Shown: positions 13,620 through 26,500 of the stretch, piece by piece
Layout of the letters: each line of letters opens with the position of its first letter
Position numbering within the stretch: position 1 is the first letter of the stretch
From: Tigriopus japonicus
Taxonomy: Eukaryota; Arthropoda; Copepoda; Harpacticoida; Harpacticidae
Direction of reading: 5' to 3'
Assembly (NCBI GenBank): GCA_010645155.1
Contig: CM021317.1
Location: 12,549,263-12,613,262 of the forward strand
Length of the DNA: 64,000 nt
The notes under the pieces: generated by a model
The model's database searches: none
What the model was told of the DNA's origin: nothing
Seen by the model: only the letters and a program-made list of their open reading frames with translations
Translations under genes and position numbers: made by a program

Positions 13620-15477
13620 AGACTTCGTAAACTTTAAAATGAAGTCTGAAAACACTCTGAATAGAAATCGACTTTTTTTAGAATTGAATGTTTTTGAGGC
13701 TTTCTTCGGTTCTTGGGAAACCCCTGTGTGCTCATTCCGTTACAGTCATCATGAGTTGGCATGGGCAAAGGATGGAAACAAAAACTAACCGAGAAGGAGG
13801 AAAATAAATGTTCGCCAGTCAGTCATACTAAATCAAATCTCGTCAAACAAAATGCCACACACGCTCAACTCAAGGGCATTTACACCCAGTCGACAATGAA
13901 AGCAAACATGAGAGTGCTTTATTTTGATTGGAAGGAAAAAGTCACAGCAACGTTTGTTTTTCCTTCAACTCAGATATGAACGAAGCTATTCAATGATGCC
14001 GAGATCTATTGACCGATTTGTCAATAGTGGAGTGGTCCAGTGACACAATACTCTAAAGGAGTGCCCCTAATGTCTCGCTCACAATTCGGATGCTTCTTGG
14101 ATGTTTACCCACCAAGGGAAAGGCTTTTGATTTGATCTGGATCGGGGGAATGTTTTAAAATTTACTTGGGAAGGTGGAGGTGTTGGTTGTCCAAAGATTG
14201 CCGGGAATTGTAGTTTTCCATTGATAAAATGTACTTGTCAAAAGTTTTCATTACATAGGCTTTCTTGGAAACTTAAATCTTTGGGCAAAATATTTGATCA
14301 TGTGCTTTTTGCAGAAATTATTTCAATTTCCACGTAAACTGGCCACAACAGTTGGTGGCGACATCTATCGAACAAAAGCAGGAATCCAATATCCAATTTT
14401 GATCTATTGAAACGCAACCATTTCCAAAGTTCACCAAAAAGAAGAGGTGTCATAAAGTTTGTTTTTTTATTTGTTTGTGTTGTCCTGAGTTTTAATGAAG
14501 GGCTCCTGGAGAACCGCAATCTAATGGAACTCGGATATGGAACGTTTAAGGAGTAGCATTTCCCATTATTGGTTGGTTGAATGTGTCATTCAAGCGTATT
14601 CAAATTACCGTCATTTTGTAAAAGAACATGATTGGTTCCCACAAATCTAACTTTGGCCCAAAGAGGGCGCTTCCATTTTCCCCCCTTGACGTCGCTCCTG
14701 ACAAGCCAAATGCAAAGGGATTAGCTCCATTCGATTTACATTTCCACAAAAGCTCTTGATCAAGGTCCAAGTGATTATCGTTGAAGAGAGTCTCAGGACT
14801 CTTCAGTGGTGGTAATTTGATTTTGCAGCTCGAGCAAGGTCAGAGAATAGATTCGTTTTGATGAATTGGCAGGATTCCATCCATAACTGTGCACTTGGAA
14901 GGACGGACAAAGTCGGATGAGTGACTGGATGGAACTGAGAACGTTTCAGATTTCTGACCACATCGAACCTCCTCTTATCCTTCCAAAACAGATAAACGTT
15001 AAAAGGAAATTGTTTACTTTCTTGTGAGTGGTTGTGTGACAGCTAGAGGCTGGGATCATCGTGAGAACAACATATCTAGGACCATTCCTTGAAATGGATC
15101 CACCCTTTGGTCCATTTGGTTTAGGAGAGTTGGGAGGGGGGGGGGGACCAAAATCCACTCATTTCATTCTCTAGAGATTATCCAAACACGCTCTTGACCA
15201 ACTTGAATTGATGTAGTGTCCTTTAAAGCCTTCTTATCAATGCATTTTTCGATAGATGCATTTGAGTTGGGTCGAATGCTGCAAATGTACTATAGATATT
15301 TGCACAACTTTTTCCCTTGAGAACCTTTGAGAAGGCTATTGAGTTCAATCAAAGATGAAATTCTCATCTCATTCAACAATTTACATTTGTCCACTTCAAA
15401 TTTCTCAACGAATAAGGGCTCAGGAAACAAGAAACTCAGAAAAAACTCATTTTTGTATCTCGGGGTAGCCAAATCTC

Positions 15478-16085
15478 TATTGAGAGTCGAAAAAAAGCGA
15501 CCTCCTGCGGCATTTATAGCATTTCCTGTAATGGAAAGTAGAGAAATTCCGAAAATATGCCCTTCACTTTGCTAAGTTTGAATGCCTCTCGTACATTCCC
15601 AGTGATTTGAAATTGGTAGCAGTTAACAGTAAGTTGTTAATTATTGTTTCAAAAAACAGTCTTAAATTTTAAGGACATCGAAATGTTTGCCTCATTTTAA
15701 AGTTATTACAAGTTTAAAATTCCAACTTCAGTTTCAAAATTAGTCACCCTCTAAATATGAGGAAGGAGAAAAAGGGGAAAAGGAGAAGACAAGAGGAGTT
15801 GGCATTGGTCGTCAACGAAATCAGAGCGACCAATTTCAGACATTCAAAAAGGAGTTGGGTAAGCTTTCAGACTGGTGGGCTTTTGGACACCGTTGTGACA
15901 AACCAATGCAATTTTGGTGCATTACAAAAACACAACTTTTGAAGTTAGAAAAATGGCTCTAGAATGAAATGAAAAAGAAATACCAAACACTGATAAAACT
16001 TGCATAAAAAGCGAAAGAAGTTACAACATGGACAGGGTCTCTTAATCCTGTGTACACTCTACGTTTTGAATCGTGAGACGCTATA
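15478..16085 (+). repeat. Arm A of a ~600-bp inverted duplication
   Basis: This segment is the reverse complement of 19769-20370 at high identity, from the TATTGA.AGTCGAAAA end to GTTTTGAATCGTGAGAC. Sequence similarity stops at both points, so these are likely true element ends. Arm A has a 61-codon frame at 15757-15942 and arm B a 60-codon frame at 19912-20094 (minus), sharing NEIRATNFRHSKRSW and LLDTVVTNQCNFGAL. The two frames differ by a local replacement that keeps the frame. No known domain was recognised. It is probably an interspersed repeat of unknown class. Confidence 0.8.
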
Positions 16086-17506
16086 TCGAACATAATTCCG
16101 CACTGAGTTTGAACCTAGTTTTGTGAGATTGGTCTCACTTGTTTCATAAATATTTTTTTCCAGATTTGGTATAGACGATAGAATAACTTAACTTTTTACG
16201 TAATTTGAAATATACAAACACAACAGCTTTTGAAAACGTGACCAAAATGTCCGTATCATGGAGTGATAACTGGCTTTAAAGAAAGGATATTTTATAATTT
16301 TGTGGCAAACCCATATCTTTCTTTGTTATTAACAATTAATCCTGAGTGGTTCATTGTTCTGAAAAAGTTTTTCAAGGTTTACTTTAGCACTATTGGAGCG
16401 TTCACCAGGGGATTAAGGACTTTCTTTTAAACGGAGCGCGGTGAACCCGCATCTCAACCAAGGTGCGATTGAAAGCCATCGTTTGAGAACGAAGCCTATT
16501 TGCTAGCTAATCTTTTGTATCTTTAGGACGCTTAGACACACAAAAAGTAAACCTTCAACGGAAAATCCCGATTAGGGTCCTTGGTTTGTCTTACATTACG
16601 GCAACATAGAGGTCTATAGAGTGGAGATACTAGAGCAGGCCGGTCATGGAATTTCATTGTGGTCAGCAAGGGCGGTTTATTATCATCTCTGAAAATGTGG
16701 AAACATATGCGTTTTGAACAGAGATGCATTTGTATTTTTAAGTGACAAAATGGATGGATAAAGAAATTGAAAAGGAAACTTTGAAACTTGCATTCGATGT
16801 CAGAGAATTGCATTTCAAGCCAAGAAAATAAAGTGATGCTAAGATTGATTGGACATGAAAAAACATGCTTTTTCAATTGAGGACAGATGTCAGTCTCTTT
16901 CCTTTTCATATCGTGTCAAATATGTTGGGCTTGATTTTTAATTAATGCCGAGTAGGACCCATCTTAGTGCAAGCTCTCATGCCTCGTTTTCAGTCTATGA
17001 CCAATTCCGACAAAGTGGTGCAAAATTGATGGTACGACTTTCTTGAGGCAACAAAGATACTTTCAATGTGTTTGTTGCGTTCCAAATGACACGCCATAAA
17101 TTATGATTCCCAAACGAGCACATACCTCCCAAAGGCTTCTGATTCGCAACCATCGCGGCCTTTGGCATTACAAACTTTGTTGTGGGCTAATGTAGCCACA
17201 ACCGTCTGGTTCTTATTTGATATATTTACTTTCCGGCAACTCATGTTCCCAATACCCTTGAGCCATTAGAGTATGGATGAGCTGTAACAAACCAACCAAC
17301 CAACTACTGGTTGGGAGGCAAAATAAAAACTTTCAAGATTGAGCCCAGAATACCCAGTTACGAAAGAACTAAGTACACTAATCAGGAGATCCTCAGACTC
17401 CTCCTGAAGGCTGTGTTGGTTGATTGGTTGGCTGCAGATCTTAAGCGTGTCCCTGTTGTATCTATAATTTCATTTTTCCCTTTTTTCTCTCCCAATGTTG
17501 TTCCAG
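16086..17506. other. Upstream region of the GPCR gene
   Basis: No coding sequence is supported. A pyrimidine-rich tract ending in GTTGTTCCAG at 17506 is a strong splice-acceptor candidate, so the GPCR coding exon probably begins at 17507 after a 5'-UTR intron. The 92-codon frame at 17311-17589 ends at the TGA two codons before the GPCR ATG and crosses that acceptor, so I do not treat it as a gene. Confidence 0.5.
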
Positions 17507-17592
17507 AAGAGCTAGAAAGTTCCCAAGGACTGGGAAATCCATCTCCGGCCTTCTACGTAAACCCGAATCTGCTCAAGCGAATCCAGTGAAGG

Positions 17593-20500
17593 ATGTCGTT
17601 AGCCGATCCAGTATTATACGGTTACGACGGTGAAGACAGCCCTTCATCGTCTCTGGGTGAATTTGCTGGTAATGATGACGATGACTATGCTCTGTCCTTG
17701 GACATGAACTATACCAATGTGGATGGGCCATTCATGGGAAACCATTCGTTGAATTGCTCAATGTGCTTAAACGAGCTGTGCTTGAGTGCCGAGGATTACG
17801 CCATCTACAAAAGCTGGGTGGGTGTGGACACGTATGAAATGGTGCTCATCTCCATTAATCTGATCGTTTTCTTGACGGGAGTCATTGGGAACTCGTTGGT
17901 AAGAATCGAAATCATGACTAGCACTTCATATGTTTTGTGTCCATCAAGGCATACTAGAAGTATACTCCAGCTATAGACTGCATAACATATTTTTAGGTAA
18001 TCTGCATAGATCTCACCTCGCTGATTTGATGTGCTAAAAAATATGTTTGTGTGTTCCATTGTTAACATTAGGCCATATGTTATGTGTACATAAAGACGGG
18101 AATTCAAGCGCAATTCAACTTTGTAATAGCTCATATGCTTGGATGACCAAGCTAAATAGTTGACTTGCTAGTTTACTTCAGTGTGTTTGCCTGGTTTGGT
18201 TGATAGGTCAGTTGTTTTTTGAATGTTATGGACCGTTTCAGTCTTGAAATTCCTGAACATGTATGATCATTTGCTTGTATGCTTCCAAAGCCATTGCTTC
18301 CTGATTTCAGCTACCCCACATTTCTTCTGTTTATTGACCGCTAAAGCTGGGAAGCCCAAGGAGGTCAAGGCCAAATTTTTATTGCCCTACAACTTACTTT
18401 ACCTCCCTACAAATCACTTTATTGCCTTACGACTCATTTAGATCAAATGCTCAATACTTTGAATGTCTGAAGCCCCTATCTCATTGACAAAGTAAAAATT
18501 GTAAAAGTTGTGGTAGGCTTCTATATCAAAGCACTGAGTAGGCAGCACTTGAACTGATGATGGACTGAGCTGAGGTTGAAAGGTGAATTTTTGTTTGAAT
18601 TTATGAAAATTCACCTTTCAACTAGTGATGTGTTTCGAACCAGGAGTGGTTGCAGTTTTGACTCGGAAGTTTATCGCTGTTAAAAAGGGCAGGTTGTATA
18701 GAACTTTTTGAAAAGACCTAAACAGGGACCAACTTGGCAACACTCGAACTAGTTCGATTTCGAGTTCCATCGATAGTTATAAAAACGGATTTCGAGTTGC
18801 CAGTGCTGCCATATTTTATGGTAGATAAGGTCTATTGTTTGTTGATAGTTTAGTTATGGTCAGATTTTTGACCCTAAAAACAAAATGGCAAAACTGCCGA
18901 AAATCTAACTCGAAACACATCAGTACTTTCAACCTCTAATGGTGCATTACCATGTAACGCTACGTAATTGAACCAATTCGCATAGCGCCATCTTTGTAAA
19001 CTTTAGGAACTAAGAAAAATAAACGAGCTGTGCAGGGTCCATTACAGTATCATTGGTTTCACAACAAATTAAAACAATGACATTTGCTTGGTGCTAAATC
19101 TGATTGATTCCTGCATTTCTTCCCAAAAGTTAAAAGTTGATGTTAAATGAAGTTTAAGCTTAAGACATAGCTTTTAACTAAATTATAATTGAAAGTACAA
19201 TTACAAGAGTTGTCGGAGTTGCACCCTGCTCAAGCTAACTGCTTTTGATGGCCCCAAATCACAAAGGGGTTTGGCAAAATACTTATGAATCAATCAAACT
19301 TAACGTTTAAGGCTTCCCTTAGAACTGTATCTGACAATTGATCTTACCTTTTGTTAAAGATCGTATTCTGAAACTCAATACTAATATTAATTATCGGTTC
19401 TTTTCAGGTGTTTATCGCGGTCACCACGACAAAATCCATGCAATCCGTCACGAACATCTTCATTGTCAACTTGGCTTTAGCCGATGTTCTTGTAATGCTC
19501 TTCTGTGCGCCACCCTCTATTATCTGGGACGTGACGAACACGTGGATATTCGGGTCTCTAATGTGTAGGATTGTTATTTATATTCAGGTAATCATTTCCT
19601 TTTGTAATATCATTCTTGATTATGGTTGGAATGAGATACACAATTAGTAACTAGTACTCCGACTGGTCATCATGCATGACTACTCTATCTTTTTTACACG
19701 GTCAGAGGTGAAAGCTCAAAGAAGATCTTGCTTTCTTCGTAATGGTTGTGCTACAGCTTAGAGTATACATAGAGTCTCACGATTCAAAACGTGGAGTGTA
19801 CACAGAACTAAGAGACCCTGTCTATGTAGTAACTTCTTTCTCTTTATATGCAAGTTTTATCAGTGGTTGGTATTTCTTTTTCATTTCATTCTAGAGCCAT
19901 TTATTCTAACTTCAAAAGTTGTGTTCTTGTAATGCACCAAAATTGCATTGGTTTGTCACAACGGTGTCCAAAAGTCCACATGTCTGAAAGCTTTCCCAAC
20001 TCCTTTTTGAATGTCTGAAATTGGTCGCTCTGATTTCGTTGACTTCAAAGATGAAGTCTTGCCTTCTCCTTTTCCTCTTTTTCTCCTTCCTCATATGTAG
20101 AGGGTGACTAATTTTAAAAATTAAGTTGACATTTCAAACCTGTAATAACTTTAAAATGAGGCAAAAATATTGATGTCCTTAAAATTTAAGACTGTTTCTT
20201 GATACAATAATTAACAACTTGTTAACTCCTGCCAATTTCAAATCGTTGGGGATGTACGAGAGGCATTCAAACTTAGCAAAGTGAAGGGCATATTTTCGGA
20301 ATTTCTTTACTTGCCATTACAGGAAATGCTTTAAATGCCGCTGGAGGTCGCTTTTTTCGACTGTCAATACGTACAGAAGAACCCATTCTTGGATTGTGTA
20401 AGGCTTCGAGGCAACATTAATGCAATGGGTGGAAATGTTATAGTAATCAATTTTTAATCTTATTTGAGAATGATTGCCAGAATTGAGTCAACTCGTTTTT

Positions 20501-23500
20501 GAATAGGGACTTAGGAAATAGGAATTTCTTGTAGGACAGTGAATTCATCGAGAGTTACTTTTTCCAAAAATATCAGGACAGTTTTACTGTAATTGTAACA
20601 AAGAGGTCTAGTGCAACCCCCCCCCGCAAAACAATACCGACCTGTGTGCCTTTGGAATGTTTTTGTTGATTTGTTCAAGATTCTTAGAACCTAAAGAGTT
20701 GTCATCATGAAGTGATGGAAAAATGATCGTTTTTTTTGTATGTACATTGCGGTAAAGTTTGAAGTCTTATTCATGTCACAAGTCTCCCAAAAGCGAAAAT
20801 TGCAGTTCAATGTCATAGATCCAATATTGGAGTGAGATCAAAGTTCATATTAACATATAGAGAGAAGGGGCTTTTTCTTGGATCATTCACGTACACATTG
20901 CAAGTCTGGCATACCGGAGACTATATTTGATGGAACTGGCACCTGAGACCAACGACTGGAACTTAGATGGAGGGAAGTAGAATTTGAAAAATTTTGTTGG
21001 GATCAAGTTAACTCATGTATTTGAACACACAAGCCTAAAAGGCCGTATGTTAACGCATTTAAGATTTATTTTAGGGTATATCAAACACTGCAGCTGGGCG
21101 AGTCTACTATCTTTGAGGCCTGTTAATCTAACTTGGTTTTAGTACACTCTAAAATAAATCTAATATGCATTATTCTGTCACCCTTTTTTTAAGGAACAGA
21201 GTTATTTCTTGCACAGTGTTTCAAGTTGGATTTGTAGCAAAGTGTTGCCATATTGGTCCTTGTATAGGTTTTTGGGTCAAAAACTTTCCACAACTTGACT
21301 CTTCGAAAGGCAAGTGGGTGGCAAAAACTTCCGAGTCAAAAATGACAGTTTATAAAGGCCCAATTCCATAACAGACACGGTGTTTCTTTGAGAGGGAGAA
21401 GTCATTTTTGAATTCCAAGAACATTTGAGACCAGTTTTGAGGTGTGAATTGACTAGTCGAAAAGAGTAAAATGCAAGAAACTGATTACAAAATCTGTACT
21501 TAGATTAAGCTAAGACATAGTAAACTCAGTGCCCGAGTTGCAATTTTCTGAATAGTAAACAAGAAGTTTCTTTTCTTGAGCCCATTGTTGTAGAAACGTG
21601 CGTACCAAACATCCCTACTGAATTGGAAAACAATCAAACGATTTCTTTGGAGTTCGGTTTGGTGTTCAGTTTGGTTCTTTTCAAAATTAGAGTACACAGA
21701 GATTGGAACTCTTGGCACACTTTACTTCACCAGAATGCATTACACTAGTGTCATTTCGAGTGAAACAAAAGTTATTTTCATCAATCACGGCAACACGAGT
21801 GGAAGGATATGATAATGAGAGAAGGGAATAACTTTGTTGGATATCTGATTTGAGATGAGGGAATGACTCGGGAAACACGCAGCCTTTTTTTATCATTCAA
21901 CGACTCTGCCTCACAAAGCACTTACCTTGAGTGACTTTTCAGATTCATAACTCACACAATTTGATGATAGGGTCACTCATCAGCCTTGTTCAGAATCTAC
22001 CCTAATCTTTCAAAGCGTTCTCTCAAATGAGGATGGTGGTTGGAAATGATTTCGTTTCCGGGCAATTCTGACCGAGATTGCTAATGAGGAAAGGGCTAAG
22101 CACATAATATAAAAGTTATAACGTATAAACAATTCAAGGAATCCTTTGTGAGGACGTGTTTTTGGTTGGCCAGGGTTTCAAAAATTCAGAACCTTGGTGC
22201 GATTCTCTTTCTATCTATCAACAAAGAAGAACACTCAAACCCGGATTTAACAATAAGCACTGGAATACCGCTCGAAATCAGATTTTTTTTTTACTGAATC
22301 TACAGGGTACGCCATAATTACCGTCCCCTTGGACTTAGCAGTACTTTATGTTAGAACAAATGACAAAGCGACTATTTTGCCTGAAACAACAGGGAAGGTA
22401 GAGGGGAATTTCCAACACTTTATTTCCTTCATCTATGCAATTCGTTCACAATTAGGGTACCTAGCATGCAGTCAAAGTTGGGATGATTTTTTTAAGGATA
22501 AAGCCTACGTAATTTGAGTGGACGAGGCATCACTCAATACACAATATTAATTTCGAAACAAAACTTGCTATGAATATGCTTGAGGAATTTCCTTACACTG
22601 GTATTTGTAATATTAGCGTACCGTAATCTTATTTCGAGTAGTTTCTTTTTTTGGCAAGGGACACTAAATGCGGATGACCCTGTACACACAATGCAAACGT
22701 CTCTTTAAATATAGAATAACTGTCGATTTAAGAATAAGGTAGTTGCACACAAATAATATTATCCAGTTCGTATGCACAAATTATATCCAGTTTTGCCTTC
22801 ACAGTATGCGTATGAATTACATTGAATGGCAACAATAGCATCAAGATACTTAACTTCAACCATTGTGTGAATGTCCTCAAGTCCACCGCGACAGAGAGAT
22901 TAATGATATTAATTCCATTTTTAACTTCTTTAAATGCTTCATCAATCTTTTCGAGGTTTCTTTTTTATTTTCTTCTGTTGCATTTGGCCAATTTGACCTC
23001 AAAATATCATTCAGTAATATCATATCTCTTATTTGGTCACCTAACTTTACCTTATCAAAACGCTCTAATTCATACGCACACTGTATACCAACACTCATTA
23101 TTTCTCATTGCAAGCATCAAATATGGAGAGCTACTGCTAACCCAAGATTTGTACTCGCCTTACAGGAAATGGACCAAATAATATTTCCACCTGTAATTCT
23201 GATGCCCTCATTGCCATGATTACTTGTCACTGTGATCTTGTTAATCTTGTCGTAACAGATTATTTTCCTTTTCCTCAGGATACTTCCGTTTCCGTGTCCG
23301 TGTTAACGTTGACCTTCATAGCGTATGATCGCTACCACGCCATCTGTCGGCCATTACAGTTCTCCTCGAAGAAGACCAAAGCGGCTGGAGTGATTGCTGG
23401 CATCTGGTAAATGACTTAAGCATAAAATGCAAATCAAGTTCTCGCTAAAGGAAAAACAAAGGCTGCCCAAAATGAGAACAACAATGGCAGCATCAACATA

Positions 23501-26500
23501 CCTGTTGTCGCTGCTGAGTTTTAGTGGGTGATGAAAATGCCAGGAAAGCCATTAATATGGCATAACAGTTGTTCGAGGAGGTGCATTCTCAAGTTTCCAA
23601 GTAGATCTGAGGCACTGTTGCTCGCCTGCAGGAACATGCATTACTACAACTTTCTTTGATCTTTATGACGGGGTTACTTTTCAGAGATTAAAGCACGACA
23701 CACACACAACAATTCTCAACCTCCAAGCCATTCATCAACATTCTCAAAGAACAACATGAAACACGATTGTTAAGAGGAAGGGGCAAAAAGATTGCATTGA
23801 GCTATTATGAGCCGATTCACCAAAATAGAAATGATTGAGGAAAAAGACCCCCTAAAGCTGGTACTATCAACGGAATCCTTCTCATTACACACGAACAAAG
23901 CAATAATTAAACATTACCGAACCAGATTAAGTTTACTCAGAATGACTCGTCTTCCATCATCAGACCAGGTCCAATGTTGATCTTTTGTCTTAACTTGGGG
24001 GAAAATAGATCCTTGATATGATTGGAATCTCGTGATTGGAACCGAACACTACCTGTCTGATCCGTCTTTGTTCTTGCTTGTTCCAGGGGAATTTCGTGTA
24101 TGATTGGCATCCCCAATGCGGTGACGCTCCATTTGGTCTCGCCGTTCAAGGACCTTCCATGTCGTGATGAGGATGTGTTATTTGATCTTTCAACTTGTCG
24201 ACCATCTTGGAACGAGGAATTTGATGTCACTTTTATCATCATGAAGGTGGGTGTTAAGGAACTAGGGAACCTGGCTTCAGCGTGACGGATGAGATTATCC
24301 ACAGATTGTTGTCAGTACGAAGGATATACAACTGGCACAAGAAAGTTCCTCGTCATTGCTTGAATTGAGTATGATGGCTTCATGACATGAGAGCCTTCAA
24401 ATCTACCGTCATTTCCAACCTCCCTTGTTCATTTATCCTTCCAAAATTCAACTCAGACCCCAAATGAATGTTTGATAAGAAAAAATATTTTAATGATAAT
24501 GGTAACTTTTGTACATTTATCTAAATTCTTAATGGTGCAGGTGCACAACACGTTTTATTTCGAAGTTCGAGACGAACTTCGAAGTCACAGATCCAGTTTT
24601 TCAGTAGCTTGTAAGGAAGTCTCTGCAAGGGGTTAGTGGTTTGTACGTAGATTTGTGATGTCGAAGTTTGTCTCAAACTTTGATGAAAAGTGTGTTGTGT
24701 AACGGTGCCTTAAGATTTTCACATGTACCACTGATTTTAGTTCTCATTTTTCACCGAAATTTTCTGGTATACCTTATTTTGAGCTTAAAAAGATGTACGC
24801 ACTAGGTTTCGATTTAGTCTGGCTGTGGGAAAGATTGCTTCTTTGAAACCCCATTCTTTGTGAGAGAGATGAATTATGATGAGGAAAAATAAAACGAGCG
24901 AAAGAGAAGCAGAGGCTGCGATTGCTTTGAATGTTGTTAATGGCAAAATATGTTGGGACTTCGGATCCAACCTAACCTACTGATTGCTTTTTGAGGAGGG
25001 CTAAAAGAAAAAATACTGGTTTCTGCGGATATGTTCTTATATCGAGCTTTTCCGTATTTGTGATTTTCTGTAAGCGCCATGTCAACCAGTCCAATTGGGA
25101 CAAAAGCTATAGAAAAAAGGCTTTTCGTCAAGGAAACAGACCGTGAATTGAGTGACCTTTTGCAAAAGAAACCCCTTTAAATCCAAATTGATTTATTTCC
25201 AAGGGAAAATTGACCCTTTTGATGCCTTAATTGAAATATCGACCGAATTTTGCTATGCTAAAACCAGTTATCCTATAACATTGGGTTCTGTTTTTTCATC
25301 TCGTGAGTAAAAATGAAGAGTTGATTTGACTGTTCTAATCTCTCTTAAAAGCCACAAATAGATGAATCGGAGATGAAGCGTGAAACACCGAGTTCCCAAA
25401 TTTTATCACAACCACATTCCATGTGATCCAACTAAAACTGGATTTTTTGTGCGTGGAACATAGTTCCAACACATTCATCTACTTATGGAAATTACGAAAG
25501 TCTTTGAGAGAGTCATAATGTCAATGAATGTAATGTACATGCGCCAAGGTAAAGAATTACAATGACAATAACGTTTATCAAAAAATAAAAAAAATGGAGC
25601 AATCATTGTGATTGCAAGTACAACTGTTCCTAAAGTCTGGAAGTACGTTACTTCATGCTTTGGGACTTACTAACAGACTTTTATTGAAATCGCATTCCAA
25701 ATAATCCACCGTTATTTTAACGAAATTATCAAATATAACCATTCTTTCCCATCATTGGTACATTTCGGGGTTCATCATGCACGCAATAATTTCTATTATT
25801 TATACGATTGTTATACGAAAATGGAATCATTATGAATATTTTCTTCCTCATAATATTCAGTGGCCAGAAAAATCATGAGAGAGCTTTTGTATGACAAACC
25901 AAAGAGGTTTATATATTCAGTTCCATTCACAAGATATGGGATGGCAACTACTGGAATTTTTGACATAGGGGCAAATACGCTACATAATATGATGAAAATA
26001 ACAAGGCTCAAATAAAGCAATTATAGGCTTAATTCATTGGGAATTTGCCCTTCAGAATCGAATCAAAGCGCAAACAACCCACTAATACTCGAAAAACAAG
26101 ACCCTAGATGGGCTTGATACTGGAAATACTTCCCTACTTCAATTATGATAATTTTACATACGCACTACAATCATTCAACCTTACTCACATTCTTCAACTT
26201 ACACTTCACTACCTCAATTTCGTGTCATAAAACAAAGAAGACAAAAATAATTGTATTTGGTTTATTGGTTTAACCACCCAAATCATCTGAAGTAGATGTA
26301 TACAGGGTATAGGTTTTAAGGACAAAAGAGGAAAGAGAAAGAGTGCAAAAATAAAATTGTACTGGAACAGAAACACAAAATGTTTAAAAGCATATCATCA
26401 GGGAAGACACATTCAAAAGATTGAGGCCACGTCTGAAGCTAGTCAAAGACTCTTGTCTTCTCAGAATCAAAGGGATGAAGTTCCAAAATCTAACCACTCT

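Noticed and set aside
13271..13655. Two opposite open frames of 63 and 68 codons
   Set aside because: Both lie largely in the inverted repeats of the L1 MITE and share mirrored sequence; they are artefacts of the element.
16532..16909. 125-codon minus-strand open frame
   Set aside because: Low-complexity hydrophobic/Cys-rich composition, no domain, no splice context. The length is not unusual for chance in 64 kb.
22877..23098. Charged minus-strand frame (LGDQIRDMILLNDILRSNW) inside GPCR intron 2
   Set aside because: It looks somewhat like a retroelement gag piece, but it is too short and opposite strands and other frames are also open here. Not supportable.
23937..24302. 121-codon minus-strand open frame
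   Set aside because: It is antisense to GPCR exon 4 and adjoining intron; the sense exon has clear TM4 and extracellular-loop features.
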